Source: CAYNUJ01 sp964573255
Lineage (GTDB): Bacteria > Bacteroidota > Ignavibacteria > Ignavibacteriales > Melioribacteraceae
NCBI GenBank assembly: GCA_964573255.1
Contig: CAZNJB010000001.1
Coordinates: forward strand, 1 to 64,000
Direction: 5' to 3'
Length of the DNA stretch: 64,000 nucleotides
The notes below the pieces were generated by a model. That model worked only from the letters and a program-made list of their open reading frames with translations. It had not been told where the DNA came from and made no database searches. Positions 16,342-26,011 of the stretch are shown here, in pieces (within the stretch, counting starts at the first letter, position 1; every line of letters begins with the position of its first letter). A program made the position numbers and the translations under genes.

Positions 16342-17886
16342 TTAATCTAATCCCGTAATCTTTTTATCGGGTGGAAAGACGACTCTGAACTTATAACTGA
16401 TTTCCTTTTGTTCATTCGGCAACAGAGTTACTTTCCAAGTAAGTCTTCCCATTTTAGAATTATATTTCCCATTAGCAGCATCTAATAGCTCAACATAAAT
16501 ATCTTCTTGTTTTGAAACAGGAATATTTTCTTCAACTATTAAATCTACTTTTGCATTATTATTGTTCTTAAGTAAGTTTCTAACTTCGAATGTTCTGACT
16601 AAATTATCACTGAAAATTTTACTTTCGGTATAATCTTTTTCAACGTTTCTATCAACTACAATATCATTATCCCTGCCTAACGAAATAGTCAGTTCCTTTG
16701 AAGTAGTGTAAGTATTCAAAAACGATTCGCCGATATAATTACCTTCAAAATAAACACTAACATTCCCGGAAAGCAAATTCAGGTTTTCCCATTCCCTGAT
16801 TTTAACGGTTAAAAATGCGTTCTTATCGAGCTTGGGTACAGCATAATATTGGTATTCAGCATCAAGTTCATAGCTTGCAAGAGTTACATAATGAGGCTTG
16901 TTGTTGGAAGGTATTTGAAATTTTAATTCCGCTTCATATTCACGAGAAAACTGATAATGCTTCCCAACACTAAAAAACATAGCCTGATCCTCTCTATCGG
17001 GTGAATCTATCGATTTGTTCATATCCGGCTTTGCTAAATAACGCGGACGGTAAAAATCGACATACCATACATCTAATTCCGGCTTGGTATTACTCTGATT
17101 TAGGTTACGTGAAGAAAATATTATTTTGCAATCCTCCCAATTCAATCCTGTTTTTTGAAAAACGCTTGCTTTCATTACTAAAGTTGGTTTAGCCCCTAAT
17201 CCATCGGTTCTTAGATCATATACCGGTTTCCAGGATGCAGAATTAGCTAAATATCTGAGAGTAAATTTAGAGGAAGTAACTTTTGAAGGTTTTATATCCA
17301 CAATTATTTCATTCGTGAAGTATTTCCTCTTTTCCGTTTCGGCAATTTGATTTTTTACTCTCTCAATTTTCTTTAATAATACGGAGAGATTCTTTTCCTC
17401 CGGAAATAATTTATTCTTGATTCTTTCAGATTCTTCATAATAGTATTTAGTCAATTTCTTTGCCTCATTAAAACTCAACGAAACGGCAGAAGTAATATTG
17501 CTTAAAAACTTGAGCTTATCTTTTAACGATGAAATTTTCGCACGGGAATAATCAGCTTCAGTATTTAATGAATCGAGCAATCCTTTAAGTCGGAGATAAT
17601 TTTTATTTAACCTTACCGGTTGCAAATAATTCAATCGCTTATTAACCGAAAGTATTTTTACGCCGTTATCACTCTCAATCGTTATGCTAGAAGGAATTAT
17701 CCTCTCTGCTAAATCAGTAATAATAAGTCTATCAACTCCTTCAATATTTACAACACCCTCGTGAATTATTTCTGCGGCCGATTGATAAACTTTGATTGTT
17801 GAAACGTCCAGTCTTACAGTTTTACTTTGTGCCGTTAAGATGGAAAAACTGAAAATTAATGTGAGAGGAATTAGCAACCGCTTCAT
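16342..17886 (-). CDS. DUF4139 (mucoidy inhibitor A-like) secreted protein
   Basis: 514 residues. Signal peptide ending ILTAQ. The N-terminal DUF4140-type part (about 20-110, containing VRLDVSTIKVYQSAAEI) is followed by a coiled coil (about 85-185), then the DUF4139 beta-rich domain with LRYLANSASWKPVYDLR and GLNWEDCKIIFSS. Family members are envelope proteins of unknown activity; the MuiA name derives from a mucoidy phenotype. An unusually good Shine-Dalgarno (AGGAGG) lies just before ATG 17886. It stands alone, downstream of carB with a 90-bp gap. Confidence 0.85.
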   Translation of the reverse strand: MKRLLIPLTLIFSFSILTAQSKTVRLDVSTIKVYQSAAEIIHEGVVNIEGVDRLIITDLAERIIPSSITIESDNGVKILSVNKRLNYLQPVRLNKNYLRLKGLLDSLNTEADYSRAKISSLKDKLKFLSNITSAVSLSFNEAKKLTKYYYEESERIKNKLFPEEKNLSVLLKKIERVKNQIAETEKRKYFTNEIIVDIKPSKVTSSKFTLRYLANSASWKPVYDLRTDGLGAKPTLVMKASVFQKTGLNWEDCKIIFSSRNLNQSNTKPELDVWYVDFYRPRYLAKPDMNKSIDSPDREDQAMFFSVGKHYQFSREYEAELKFQIPSNNKPHYVTLASYELDAEYQYYAVPKLDKNAFLTVKIREWENLNLLSGNVSVYFEGNYIGESFLNTYTTSKELTISLGRDNDIVVDRNVEKDYTESKIFSDNLVRTFEVRNLLKNNNNAKVDLIVEENIPVSKQEDIYVELLDAANGKYNSKMGRLTWKVTLLPNEQKEISYKFRVVFPPDKKITGLD

Positions 17887-17976
17887 TTTTGCCTCCTAGC
17901 AATTTATTCTTTTTACTTTTATAATTTAGGAATGTTCCGAAACGATTGCAATCAGCTTAATAAATTCTTTAATAGA

Positions 17977-20900
17977 TCAGTTGTAATCCGCCCAACTTTT
18001 TACTTGAAGATCCTCTTCGGAATAAAGAAGCATGGCTTTAAAAAATCTTTTTGCGATTTGTATATTTGTAATCAACGGAATATTCAAATCAACTGCTTTC
18101 CGTCTAATTAAATAATCATTATCCAATTCATCTTTATCGGTAGTTTTAGGAATATTAATCACCAAATCAATTTCTCCATTTGCAAAATAATCCAGAATAT
18201 TTGGACTAACATTCTCACCGGGACGTTTTAACTCTTCTATTTCAATACCGTTCGTTGCATAGAACTTAACAGTACCTTCAGTTCCATACAACTTGATCCC
18301 CCGTTTGTTTATAGCTCTTAATTCATCAATTACTTCTGCTTTCATTTTCAGCTTTCCAGTGGAAAGAAGAATCCCCTTACGTGGATAACGATAACCGGTA
18401 GATAAAAAGCTTTTGAGAAAAGCTTCGTTAAAATCATCCCCAATGCAAGCAACTTCACCAGTCGAAGACATTTCAACTCCGGTTACCGGATCACTGCCTT
18501 TCAATCTGGTAAATGAAAACTGGGATGCTTTTACCCCTACATAATCAAGGTCGAAAGATGATTTACTAATTTCGTGCAGCTTTTCGCCAACCATCAATTT
18601 AGTTGCCTTTTCAATAAAATTTAATTTCAGCACTTTCGAAACAAAAGGAAAACTTCGGGATGCCCTTAAATTACATTCAATCACCTTAACTTCATTGTCC
18701 TTGGCTATAAACTGCATATTGAAAGGTCCGGTTATTTCAAGTTCTTTAGCAATTTTCTTTGTAATTAACTTAACCCTTCGCATTGTTTCCAAGTAAGTTC
18801 GTTGAGGAGGAAATACAATGGTTGCATCACCTGAATGCACTCCTGCATTTTCAACGTGCTCACTTATAGCATAACAATATAATTCACCGTTATCTGCAAC
18901 GGCATCAACTTCAATTTCTCTTGCATTTGTAATAAACTTGCTAATAACCACCGGGTGTTCTTTACTAATATCCGATGCTTTTTTCAAATAGTATTCCAAT
19001 TCATCATCATTTAAAACTATACTCATCGCCGCACCACTCAGTACATAACTGGGTCTTATTAGAACCGGATACGTAACCCTATTGCAGAACGCCTTTGCGG
19101 ATTCCAGATCTGTTAACTCTTCCCATTCCGGTTGGTCAACACCCAGCCTATCCAAAATTGCAGAAAACTTGTTTCTGTTCTCTGCATTATCTATCTGCGA
19201 AGGAGAAGTGCCTAAAATTTTAACGCCTCTATTGAATAACTTTACGGCTAAGTTATTCGGTATTTGTCCTCCAACCGAAACAATTACTCCGTTAGGATTT
19301 TCTTTTTCGTAAATATCAAGAACCCTTTCGAGCGACATCTCTTCGAAATATAGTTTACTGCAGCTATCGTGATCCGTACTAACAGTCTCGGGATTGTAAT
19401 TTATCATAATTGAGCGATAGCCGGATTGCTCGAGCGATTTAGCCGCATTCACACAACACCAGTCAAACTCTACAGAAGAACCGATTCTGTATGAACCGCT
19501 TCCCAAAACTATTATCTGTTTATCTTCCCCAGTTGGTATATCGTCTTCAGTACCGTTGTATGTTAAATATAAATAATTAGTCTGAGCGGGATACTCTGCC
19601 GCCATAGTATCTATTTGTTTAATTACCGGAATCACGCCCGCCATCTTGCGCAATTCCCTTACTTTCGGTTCACTCGAATTAGTTAAAAGAGCAATCTGTT
19701 CATCGGAAAAGCCCTTTAATTTTAACTCTTTGAAATCGACTTTTGTTAAGTGAGATAAATTTGATCCCGTAAATTTGATTTCGGTATCAATAATATTTTT
19801 CATTTTATACAAAAACCATTTATCGATTTTTGTCAACTCATTTATCTCATCAACAGTCATTCCCCTTTTGAAGGCTTCTGCAATGAAGAAAATTCTTTTA
19901 TCGTTCGGCTCTTTTAAGTTCTTATGAACATCTTCCTCCTTTATGAAATTGTTGCAGGCAAATCCTTTCATTCCGATATCGAGCATTCGGATACCTTTTT
20001 GAAGAACTTCTTCGAAAGTTCTTCCAATCGACATTACTTCACCGACAGACTTCATTTCCGAACCGAGTAAAGTGCTTACCTGTTTAAATTTCTGAAGATC
20101 CCACCTGGGGAATTTCAATACCACATAATCCAATGCCGGTTCGAAACAGGCAGAAGTCTCTTTTGTGATGGAATTTTCAATTTCATTTAAATTGTAACCT
20201 AATGCTAATTTTGTTGCAACAAAAGCAAGCGGATAACCCGTTGCCTTTGAAGCAAGCGCCGAACTTCTGCTTAATCTCGCATTAACTTCAATTATTCTGT
20301 AATCATCTGAATTAGGAGATAGCGCATATTGAATATTACATTCGCCTATAATCCCCAAATGACGAATTAATTTAATTCCGATGGAACGCAATTTGAAATT
20401 TTCCTTTGCGGATAAAGTCTGCACAGGAGCAATGACAACACTATCGCCTGTATGAATTCCCATCGGATCGATATTTTCCATATTACAAATCGTAATACAG
20501 TTATCATATTTATCACGAACTATTTCGTATTCTACCTCTTTCCATCCGTAAAGAGATTCTTCGATTAAAATTTGATCGGTAAAAGAGAAGGCACGTTCCG
20601 CTTTTTCTTTAAGTTCCTTCTCATTTTCAACTATACCGCTGCCTAAACCGCCAAGTGCATAAGCAATGCGAAGCATTACAGGAAAACCAATCTCTTTCGC
20701 TGCTTCAATTGCTTCTTCAACGGAGTGAACCGATTTGCTCTGCGCTAATTTTAGTCCAACTTCATTTACCTTTTCAGAGAATAATTGTCTATCCTCAGTA
20801 TCTTCTATCGTTTCGACTGGTGTTCCTAAAACTTTTACATTATTTTCTTCCAAAACACCGGAATGATAAAGCTCAACGCCAACATTCAGTGCTGTTTGTC

Positions 20901-21174
20901 CGCCAAAACCAAGCAATATTCCGTCAGGTTTCTCCTTTTCGATTACTCTCTTTACAAAAGAATGTTTAAGCGGAAGGAAATAAACCTGATCGGCTAAATC
21001 TTCAGATGTTTGAATAGTCGCAATATTCGGATTAATTAGGACTGTCTTAACTCCGTCTTCCTTTAATGCTTTAATTGCTTGACTGCCGGAATAATCGAAT
21101 TCACCTGCTTGACCAATTTGCAAAGCACCGGAACCGAGTATTAAAACTTTTTTAGGTTTACCCCTCTTAATCAT
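17977..21174 (-). CDS. carB: Carbamoyl-phosphate synthase large subunit
   Basis: 1065 residues, normal for CarB. The two homologous synthetase halves are each opened by the phosphate-loop style sequence (VLILGSGALQIGQAGEFDYSG near 9; IIVLGSGSYRIGSSVEFDWC near 545). ATP-grasp residues follow (GIHTGDS in half one, GVHSGDA in half two), then the C-terminal allosteric MGS-like domain (about 940-1065). It uses ammonia from CarA, bicarbonate and two ATP to make carbamoyl phosphate for pyrimidines and arginine. The start overlaps the end of carA by 8 bp, so the subunits are coupled. Confidence 0.97.
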   Translation of the reverse strand: MIKRGKPKKVLILGSGALQIGQAGEFDYSGSQAIKALKEDGVKTVLINPNIATIQTSEDLADQVYFLPLKHSFVKRVIEKEKPDGILLGFGGQTALNVGVELYHSGVLEENNVKVLGTPVETIEDTEDRQLFSEKVNEVGLKLAQSKSVHSVEEAIEAAKEIGFPVMLRIAYALGGLGSGIVENEKELKEKAERAFSFTDQILIEESLYGWKEVEYEIVRDKYDNCITICNMENIDPMGIHTGDSVVIAPVQTLSAKENFKLRSIGIKLIRHLGIIGECNIQYALSPNSDDYRIIEVNARLSRSSALASKATGYPLAFVATKLALGYNLNEIENSITKETSACFEPALDYVVLKFPRWDLQKFKQVSTLLGSEMKSVGEVMSIGRTFEEVLQKGIRMLDIGMKGFACNNFIKEEDVHKNLKEPNDKRIFFIAEAFKRGMTVDEINELTKIDKWFLYKMKNIIDTEIKFTGSNLSHLTKVDFKELKLKGFSDEQIALLTNSSEPKVRELRKMAGVIPVIKQIDTMAAEYPAQTNYLYLTYNGTEDDIPTGEDKQIIVLGSGSYRIGSSVEFDWCCVNAAKSLEQSGYRSIMINYNPETVSTDHDSCSKLYFEEMSLERVLDIYEKENPNGVIVSVGGQIPNNLAVKLFNRGVKILGTSPSQIDNAENRNKFSAILDRLGVDQPEWEELTDLESAKAFCNRVTYPVLIRPSYVLSGAAMSIVLNDDELEYYLKKASDISKEHPVVISKFITNAREIEVDAVADNGELYCYAISEHVENAGVHSGDATIVFPPQRTYLETMRRVKLITKKIAKELEITGPFNMQFIAKDNEVKVIECNLRASRSFPFVSKVLKLNFIEKATKLMVGEKLHEISKSSFDLDYVGVKASQFSFTRLKGSDPVTGVEMSSTGEVACIGDDFNEAFLKSFLSTGYRYPRKGILLSTGKLKMKAEVIDELRAINKRGIKLYGTEGTVKFYATNGIEIEELKRPGENVSPNILDYFANGEIDLVINIPKTTDKDELDNDYLIRRKAVDLNIPLITNIQIAKRFFKAMLLYSEEDLQVKSWADYN

Positions 21175-22243
21175 TTAGCGCCCTCACAAACATATCGAAA
21201 ACAAATTCAGTATCATCAGGTCCTGGTGAAGCTTCAGGATGGAATTGAGTTCCGAAAAACGGCTTTGCAATATGAATTATTCCTTCGTTAGTTCCATCGT
21301 TGTCGTTAGTGAACCATTCCCTCCAATCTAAAGGAAGAGAATCGGATTTAATTGCATATCCATGATTCTGCGATGTAATGTAACATCTTCTAGTTCCAGC
21401 TTCGTCAACCGGCTGATTATGGCTTCTGTGACCGTATTTTAATTTATATGTATCGCACCCGGCAGCCAATCCGAGAATCTGGCTACCCAAACAAACACCA
21501 AGAATCGGCATATTTTTTGCCATCGCTCTTTTTACGTTTTCAATTGTTTCAATACATTTTTTTGGGTCACCGGGACCATTAGATAACATAACACCGTTTA
21601 CATCTAATTCTAAAAAATCATAATCGTGCGGAACTCTTATAACAGTTATATCCCTGCCTAAAAATGCCCTGATAATATTATTCTTCACACCGCAATCTAC
21701 CAATGCAATTTTAGTCTTGCCTTTTGCATATTCAATCGGCTCGTCCACAGAAACCTCGGCAGCTAAATTCCTTTCGTTAGGATCCTGGAAAGGATTAAAT
21801 ATATTTTCTTTCTCCTCGAGAACAATTCTGCCAAGCATTGTACCCTTATCTCTCAGCTTTCTTGTTAAAGCGCGGGTATCAATACCAAAAATCCCCGGAA
21901 TTCCTTCATCTTTCATCCATTCATCGAGTGATTTTTCTGCAGCCCAGTGTGAGTATTCCCAAGAATAATCTGCAACAATTAATCCTTCAACTTGAATTTT
22001 TTCCGATTCAAAATTTTTTAATAATTGGTGTTCTCTTTCTTTCGACGGAACTCCGTAATTTCCGATTAATGGATAAGTTGCAACGAGAATTTGTCCATGA
22101 TAGGAAGGATCAGTTAAAGTTTCTGGGTAACCCACCATCCCGGTATTGAAAACAACTTCCCCCTGGCATTCTTTAATTTGCCCAAAACCGTAACCAGAGT
22201 ATACCGAGCCGTCTTCTAAAATCAGCTTTAATTTTTTATACAA
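21167..22243 (-). CDS. carA: Carbamoyl-phosphate synthase small (glutaminase) subunit
   Basis: 358 residues. The N-terminal CarA-specific domain (LILEDGSVYSGYGFG) is followed by the class I amidotransferase with nucleophile Cys in LGVCLGSQILG (about 249) and the His/Glu of FHPEASPGP (about 336-338). It hydrolyses glutamine and passes ammonia to CarB. It is the promoter-proximal gene of carAB; the gap to the divergent hemerythrin gene (22244-22350) must hold both promoters. I saw no clear regulatory leader. Confidence 0.97.
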   Translation of the reverse strand: MYKKLKLILEDGSVYSGYGFGQIKECQGEVVFNTGMVGYPETLTDPSYHGQILVATYPLIGNYGVPSKEREHQLLKNFESEKIQVEGLIVADYSWEYSHWAAEKSLDEWMKDEGIPGIFGIDTRALTRKLRDKGTMLGRIVLEEKENIFNPFQDPNERNLAAEVSVDEPIEYAKGKTKIALVDCGVKNNIIRAFLGRDITVIRVPHDYDFLELDVNGVMLSNGPGDPKKCIETIENVKRAMAKNMPILGVCLGSQILGLAAGCDTYKLKYGHRSHNQPVDEAGTRRCYITSQNHGYAIKSDSLPLDWREWFTNDNDGTNEGIIHIAKPFFGTQFHPEASPGPDDTEFVFDMFVRALND

Positions 22244-22350
22244 ATTAACTCAATCTTTTAATTATTCAGGAATGGAATTTATGGGAGGCAATATATAAAA
22301 TAAGTACTAAAAATTAATTTAAATTTTGTATTTTAAAACCGATTTTTTGG

Positions 22351-22755
22351 ATGCTTATGAATAATATTGAATGGAAACGCTATTATGATGTTGGTATTGT
22401 AGAAATCGATAGTCAGCACAAGCAGCTTGTTGACATTTTGAATAAGCTTATCCAAGCAAAAAACAAAAATAGTGATGAGAATACTCTCAGAGCTATTCTG
22501 CAAGAATTGGTAGATCATACTCAAGCTCACTTCGTGTCAGAAGAACTTCATATGAGGAAAAATAACTACCCATTGCTTGACGATCATATACAATTGCATA
22601 AATTTTTAATAAATCGTTTTATAAAAATGATTGAAAAAATAAATGACGGTAATCTGGAAATTGGCAATGAATTATTTGAACGGCTTAAGTATTGGTTGCT
22701 TCAGCATGTTCTAGAAGAGGATAGAGAATACGGATATTATTTAAAGGAGAATTAA
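22351..22755 (+). CDS. Bacteriohemerythrin
   Basis: 134 residues forming a four-helix bundle. All seven di-iron ligands are present: His23 (DSQHKQL), His60 and Glu64 (HTQAHFVSEE), His79 and His83 (DDHIQLH), His119 and Asp124 (LQHVLEEDRE). It binds O2 reversibly in the cytosol and may buffer or deliver oxygen, or sense it. No fused signalling domain. Four bases separate it from a second hemerythrin gene, so they are co-transcribed. The start could also be Met3. Confidence 0.93.
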   Translation: MLMNNIEWKRYYDVGIVEIDSQHKQLVDILNKLIQAKNKNSDENTLRAILQELVDHTQAHFVSEELHMRKNNYPLLDDHIQLHKFLINRFIKMIEKINDGNLEIGNELFERLKYWLLQHVLEEDREYGYYLKEN

Positions 22756-22759
22756 ATTC

Positions 22760-23155
22760 ATGGCTATTAAATGGTTGAGAGCCTGGGAAACCGGCGTTAA
22801 AGAAATTGATGATCAACACAAAAAACTAGTGGAAATAATCAATAAACTGTTAAAAGCTCAATTTGAACACAAAGAAAATGCGGTACTGAGAGAAGTAATG
22901 ATTGAACTGGTTGAATATACAAAGGTTCACTTTTCATCGGAAGAAAATTTTTACGAGAAACATAGATTTGACGGACTTCAAGAACATAAAGCGCAACATC
23001 GAGTATTAGTCAATCAAATAGTTCATATACTCGAAGAAATGCGCGATGGTAAATTTGAGGTCCATAATGAGTTAACTGCTGTTCTCAAAAACTGGTTAAT
23101 TAAACATGTTTTGAATTATGATATTCGAGCTGTAAAAGATATATTAGACCAATAA
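22760..23155 (+). CDS. Bacteriohemerythrin, tandem paralogue
   Basis: 131 residues with a full ligand set: His20 (DDQHKKL), His57 and Glu61 (TKVHFSSEE), His76 and His80 (QEHKAQH), His116 and Asp121 (IKHVLNYD). It is a clear paralogue of the preceding gene but diverged outside the helices, so the duplication is not recent. AAAGGAGA in the last codons of the upstream gene serves as its ribosome-binding site. Both copies look functional, which points to different oxygen affinities or timing, though that is inference. Confidence 0.93.
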   Translation: MAIKWLRAWETGVKEIDDQHKKLVEIINKLLKAQFEHKENAVLREVMIELVEYTKVHFSSEENFYEKHRFDGLQEHKAQHRVLVNQIVHILEEMRDGKFEVHNELTAVLKNWLIKHVLNYDIRAVKDILDQ

Positions 23156-23174
23156 ATTTATATCGAGAAACTCA

Positions 23175-23756
23175 ATGAAATTATTAAAAGTAGTAATATA
23201 TGCAATTGTCGGAATAGTAACGTTATTTCTGATTGTTGCCCTTTTCTTACCGTCTCATGTAAGAGTGGAAAGAAGTATAGTTATTGAGAAGCCGACCGCT
23301 ACCGTTTACAATTTGATTATAGATTTTAGTAATTATGAGAAGTGGAACCCATGGAGTAAAACGGATCCCGAAGCTGAAGGAACTCTTGAAGGTTTGCCGG
23401 GAAAACCTGGACAAAAATGGTCTTGGGATGGAGATATAGTCGGAAAGGGTTCAATAACATTAAAAGAAGCAATACCGAATAAAATGATTAAATCTGAATT
23501 AAGATTTATCGAACCGTTTGAGGCTGTTTCTTGGGATATCTGGAACTTCTCACCAACCAACGGTGGAACAAAAGTAGTATGGGCTAACGAAGCCGATCTA
23601 GATTTCCCTGTCGGCAGGTATTTCGGTTTGTTTTACGATGGAATGATTGGACCCGATTTTGAGAAAGGATTAAAGAACTTAAAAAATCTTGCCGAAAGTA
23701 TGCATGAAACACCCGGCGAAATTGAAAATATTGACACAAAAGAAAATGCCTACTGA
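23175..23756 (+). CDS. SRPBCC (START/Bet v1-like) family membrane-anchored protein
   Basis: 193 residues. An N-terminal transmembrane helix (about 5-25) is followed by a polyketide-cyclase/SRPBCC ligand-binding domain: VERSIVIEKPTATVYNLI, WNPW, G.GSI.L, then a strand with TKVVWANEADL and a C-terminal helix FEKGLKNLKNLAE. These proteins bind hydrophobic ligands in a deep cavity; the ligand is unknown. It is 19 bp after the second hemerythrin gene on the same strand and probably shares its transcript. The following 226 bp to the serine hydrolase gene show nothing I can name. Confidence 0.85.
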   Translation: MKLLKVVIYAIVGIVTLFLIVALFLPSHVRVERSIVIEKPTATVYNLIIDFSNYEKWNPWSKTDPEAEGTLEGLPGKPGQKWSWDGDIVGKGSITLKEAIPNKMIKSELRFIEPFEAVSWDIWNFSPTNGGTKVVWANEADLDFPVGRYFGLFYDGMIGPDFEKGLKNLKNLAESMHETPGEIENIDTKENAY

Positions 23757-23982
23757 GGTAGAACCCAAAATCAAATAGGAACTTAATAACAATCACAACA
23801 AAAAAATCTTACTGATAATTAACAGACTAATATAAAGTCCTGATAAATTTTGTAAAAGTAAAAGCGAATGAACTTTCTTGTTGAATTTCAAGAGAGTTTT
23901 ATTCTTATTGAGACTGTAAATTATTAATATTTATCAGCACTACGTTTATTTTATTTACTTCAGTATTACTAACTAATAATTC

Positions 23983-25122
23983 ATGCGGACAACCTTATTA
24001 TTATTCATCCTTTCCGGATTTTTTCTTATTTCCTGCGAACAAGACACCACAATTCATAAGGAAAATAATCTTAGAACAGATACCGGTATAATTTATCCGC
24101 AAAAGAAGTTTTACGATATTGCTGCAAAGCTGGAGAACTATTTCACGCGCAGGCACAAAAAAGGGTTGTTTAATGGCACTGCATTATTTGCAATTGGAGA
24201 CACTATAATTTACTCCACGGCTAAAGGCTACGCCAATTTCAAAAAAAGAGAGGCTCTAACGATCAATTCTAAATTCCAGTTAGCTTCGGTTTCAAAACCG
24301 ATAACTGCTTTTGGAATAATGCTGTTGGTTCATAGAAAGTTAATTAATTATAGCGATTCTCTATCAAAGTTTTTTCCAAATTTCCCCTATCCCGGTATTA
24401 CGATTCATCATTTATTAACGCATCGTTCCGGTTTACCTGAATATTTTTACTTTGCAGATTCTCTTTGGCAGGACAAGCAAAACCTAGCAATAACAAACCA
24501 AGACGTGCTAGATATACTTTATAACCATCAACCGTTAAAATATTATCTACCCGGACATCGTTATAATTACTGTAATACAAATTATGCTTTACTGGCATTG
24601 ATAATAGAAAAAGTTAGTGGTAAAAAATATTCGGATTTTCTAAGGGAAGAAATTTTTGAACCTCTGGGAATGAAGAATTCGGAAGTGTACAGCAAAATAG
24701 AAGAACCTGTAAATAATAAACGTGTGAAAGGATATATTCGATGGCGTAGAAGAGCCGAGAACAGCTATCTAAACGGAGTTGTGGGAGATAAAGGAATTTA
24801 TTCAACCGTAGAAGATCTATTCAAATTTTCGCGTGCCATAGTTAAAGGCACTCTAATTCCTTATGAAGAAATGGAATTAGCCTTCCGTCCCTATCACAAA
24901 GAACTTTACCCTTACGATAACTACGGTTACGGATGGAGAATAAATACACTTCCAGATGGAAGCAGAGTGGTCCATCATACAGGTTGGTGGAAAGGGTTTA
25001 GAAGTTATTTTATTCATTCTCTTAAAGATGATAAAACTATTATTGTTCTATCCAATATGAGTAGAAGGGGAATATTTTATACTTCGGAATTGGAAGATTT
25101 ATTCGGAATAAAAAGATTTTAA
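23983..25122 (+). CDS. Serine hydrolase, class C beta-lactamase-like lipoprotein
   Basis: 379 residues. Lipobox FLISC (Cys18). The PF00144 fold has SxxK as SVSK (Ser102, Lys105), the YxN motif as YCN (196-198), and HTG near 325 (HHTGWWKGF). Surrounding blocks HHLLTHRSGLPEY and FEPLGMKNSEVY are typical of the family. It is more likely a peptidase or esterase acting on cell-wall peptides or amides than a resistance beta-lactamase. It is monocistronic, and a perfect 10-bp hairpin follows 22 bases after the stop. Confidence 0.88.
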   Translation: MRTTLLLFILSGFFLISCEQDTTIHKENNLRTDTGIIYPQKKFYDIAAKLENYFTRRHKKGLFNGTALFAIGDTIIYSTAKGYANFKKREALTINSKFQLASVSKPITAFGIMLLVHRKLINYSDSLSKFFPNFPYPGITIHHLLTHRSGLPEYFYFADSLWQDKQNLAITNQDVLDILYNHQPLKYYLPGHRYNYCNTNYALLALIIEKVSGKKYSDFLREEIFEPLGMKNSEVYSKIEEPVNNKRVKGYIRWRRRAENSYLNGVVGDKGIYSTVEDLFKFSRAIVKGTLIPYEEMELAFRPYHKELYPYDNYGYGWRINTLPDGSRVVHHTGWWKGFRSYFIHSLKDDKTIIVLSNMSRRGIFYTSELEDLFGIKRF

Positions 25123-25143
25123 GGGTTTGCAAAAAAATTGGTT

Positions 25144-25167
25144 AACCCACGATCGCAATCGTGGGTT
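25144..25167. repeat. REP-like palindrome (perfect 10-bp stem)
   Basis: AACCCACGAT / loop CGCA / ATCGTGGGTT is a perfect stem with a four-base loop between the serine hydrolase and zinc-ribbon genes. There is no T-run on either side, so a classical intrinsic terminator is unlikely. The CCCACGA...TCGTGGG core resembles palindromes mobilised by REP-associated tyrosine transposases in other bacteria; that link is from memory. It could still act as a bidirectional transcript-end stabiliser for the two convergent genes. Confidence 0.6.
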
Positions 25168-25259
25168 CCCCTAACAAAAATCAACAATTAAATAATCGTT
25201 TCACCGAGGAAGTCTTAATTACAACGTCTTCTCTCAGATCTCTAAACATCCCAAAATAA

Positions 25260-25997
25260 TTAAATGGTAAGCGTTTTTTCAGCTTCTTGTGCAACATCCG
25301 GAGAAACTAATAATCTACCGCACGACTCACAAGTGTAAACTCTTTTATTCGAGCGCACTTCCAGTTGTCTCTGCGGAGGCACAATATTCTGACAACCGCT
25401 GCAAGCGGAACGATTGATAGTAGCGACTGCTTTACCGCGAAGAGCTTTACGAATTCTCATATAAGTATTATAATCCGACTTTCTCACCTTTGCGGCTATT
25501 TGATCACGTTTCTCTTTTAATTTTACCTCTTCACGCTCATTAGCTTTAATTATCTGCTTCAGTTCGCTTTCTTTTGACTTTAATTCTTCACTTAACTTAT
25601 AAAGTTGAGGAGAAATTTCTTCTACTTCAATTTTAAGTCTTTCAACCAATTCTTCAAAAGCTCTGTTTTCCTCTTCATATTTTTTGATTGTCTCTTCAGC
25701 GTGATCAATCTCTTTGGTTAATGCATCGTATTCTTTGTTATTTCTAACCTTATACAGTTGAGCTTTGAATTTTTTCAAATTATCCGAAAGTCGAACAATT
25801 TCAGCATCGTTATGATTACGTTTTTTTATTGCTTCTTCTTTTGCTTCGTTTTTCTCATCAACTTGTGCTTTAATAGCATCAATTTGGCTTTGAAGTTCGT
25901 TAACTGTAATCGGAAGATCTCCACGGAGTTCTTCGAGTTCGTCCAATTGATCGTCGATAAGTTGAAGCTGATACAGTGTTGTTAATCTACTTTGCAA
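25260..25997 (-). CDS. CT398-like coiled-coil protein with C4 zinc ribbon
   Basis: 245 residues. A long antiparallel coiled coil (about 10-180, highly charged heptads) is followed by a C-terminal zinc ribbon with CSGC (near 201-204) and CESCGR (near 226-231). This is the DUF164/CT398 family, found widely. Links to flagellar/RpoN or RNA functions have been suggested in individual species, but there is no general role. It is 14 bp after the Nif3-like gene, a pairing often seen in Bacteroidota genomes as I recall. Confidence 0.9.
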   Translation of the reverse strand: MQSRLTTLYQLQLIDDQLDELEELRGDLPITVNELQSQIDAIKAQVDEKNEAKEEAIKKRNHNDAEIVRLSDNLKKFKAQLYKVRNNKEYDALTKEIDHAEETIKKYEEENRAFEELVERLKIEVEEISPQLYKLSEELKSKESELKQIIKANEREEVKLKEKRDQIAAKVRKSDYNTYMRIRKALRGKAVATINRSACSGCQNIVPPQRQLEVRSNKRVYTCESCGRLLVSPDVAQEAEKTLTI

Positions 25998-26011
25998 TTT
26001 ATTACTCCTTA

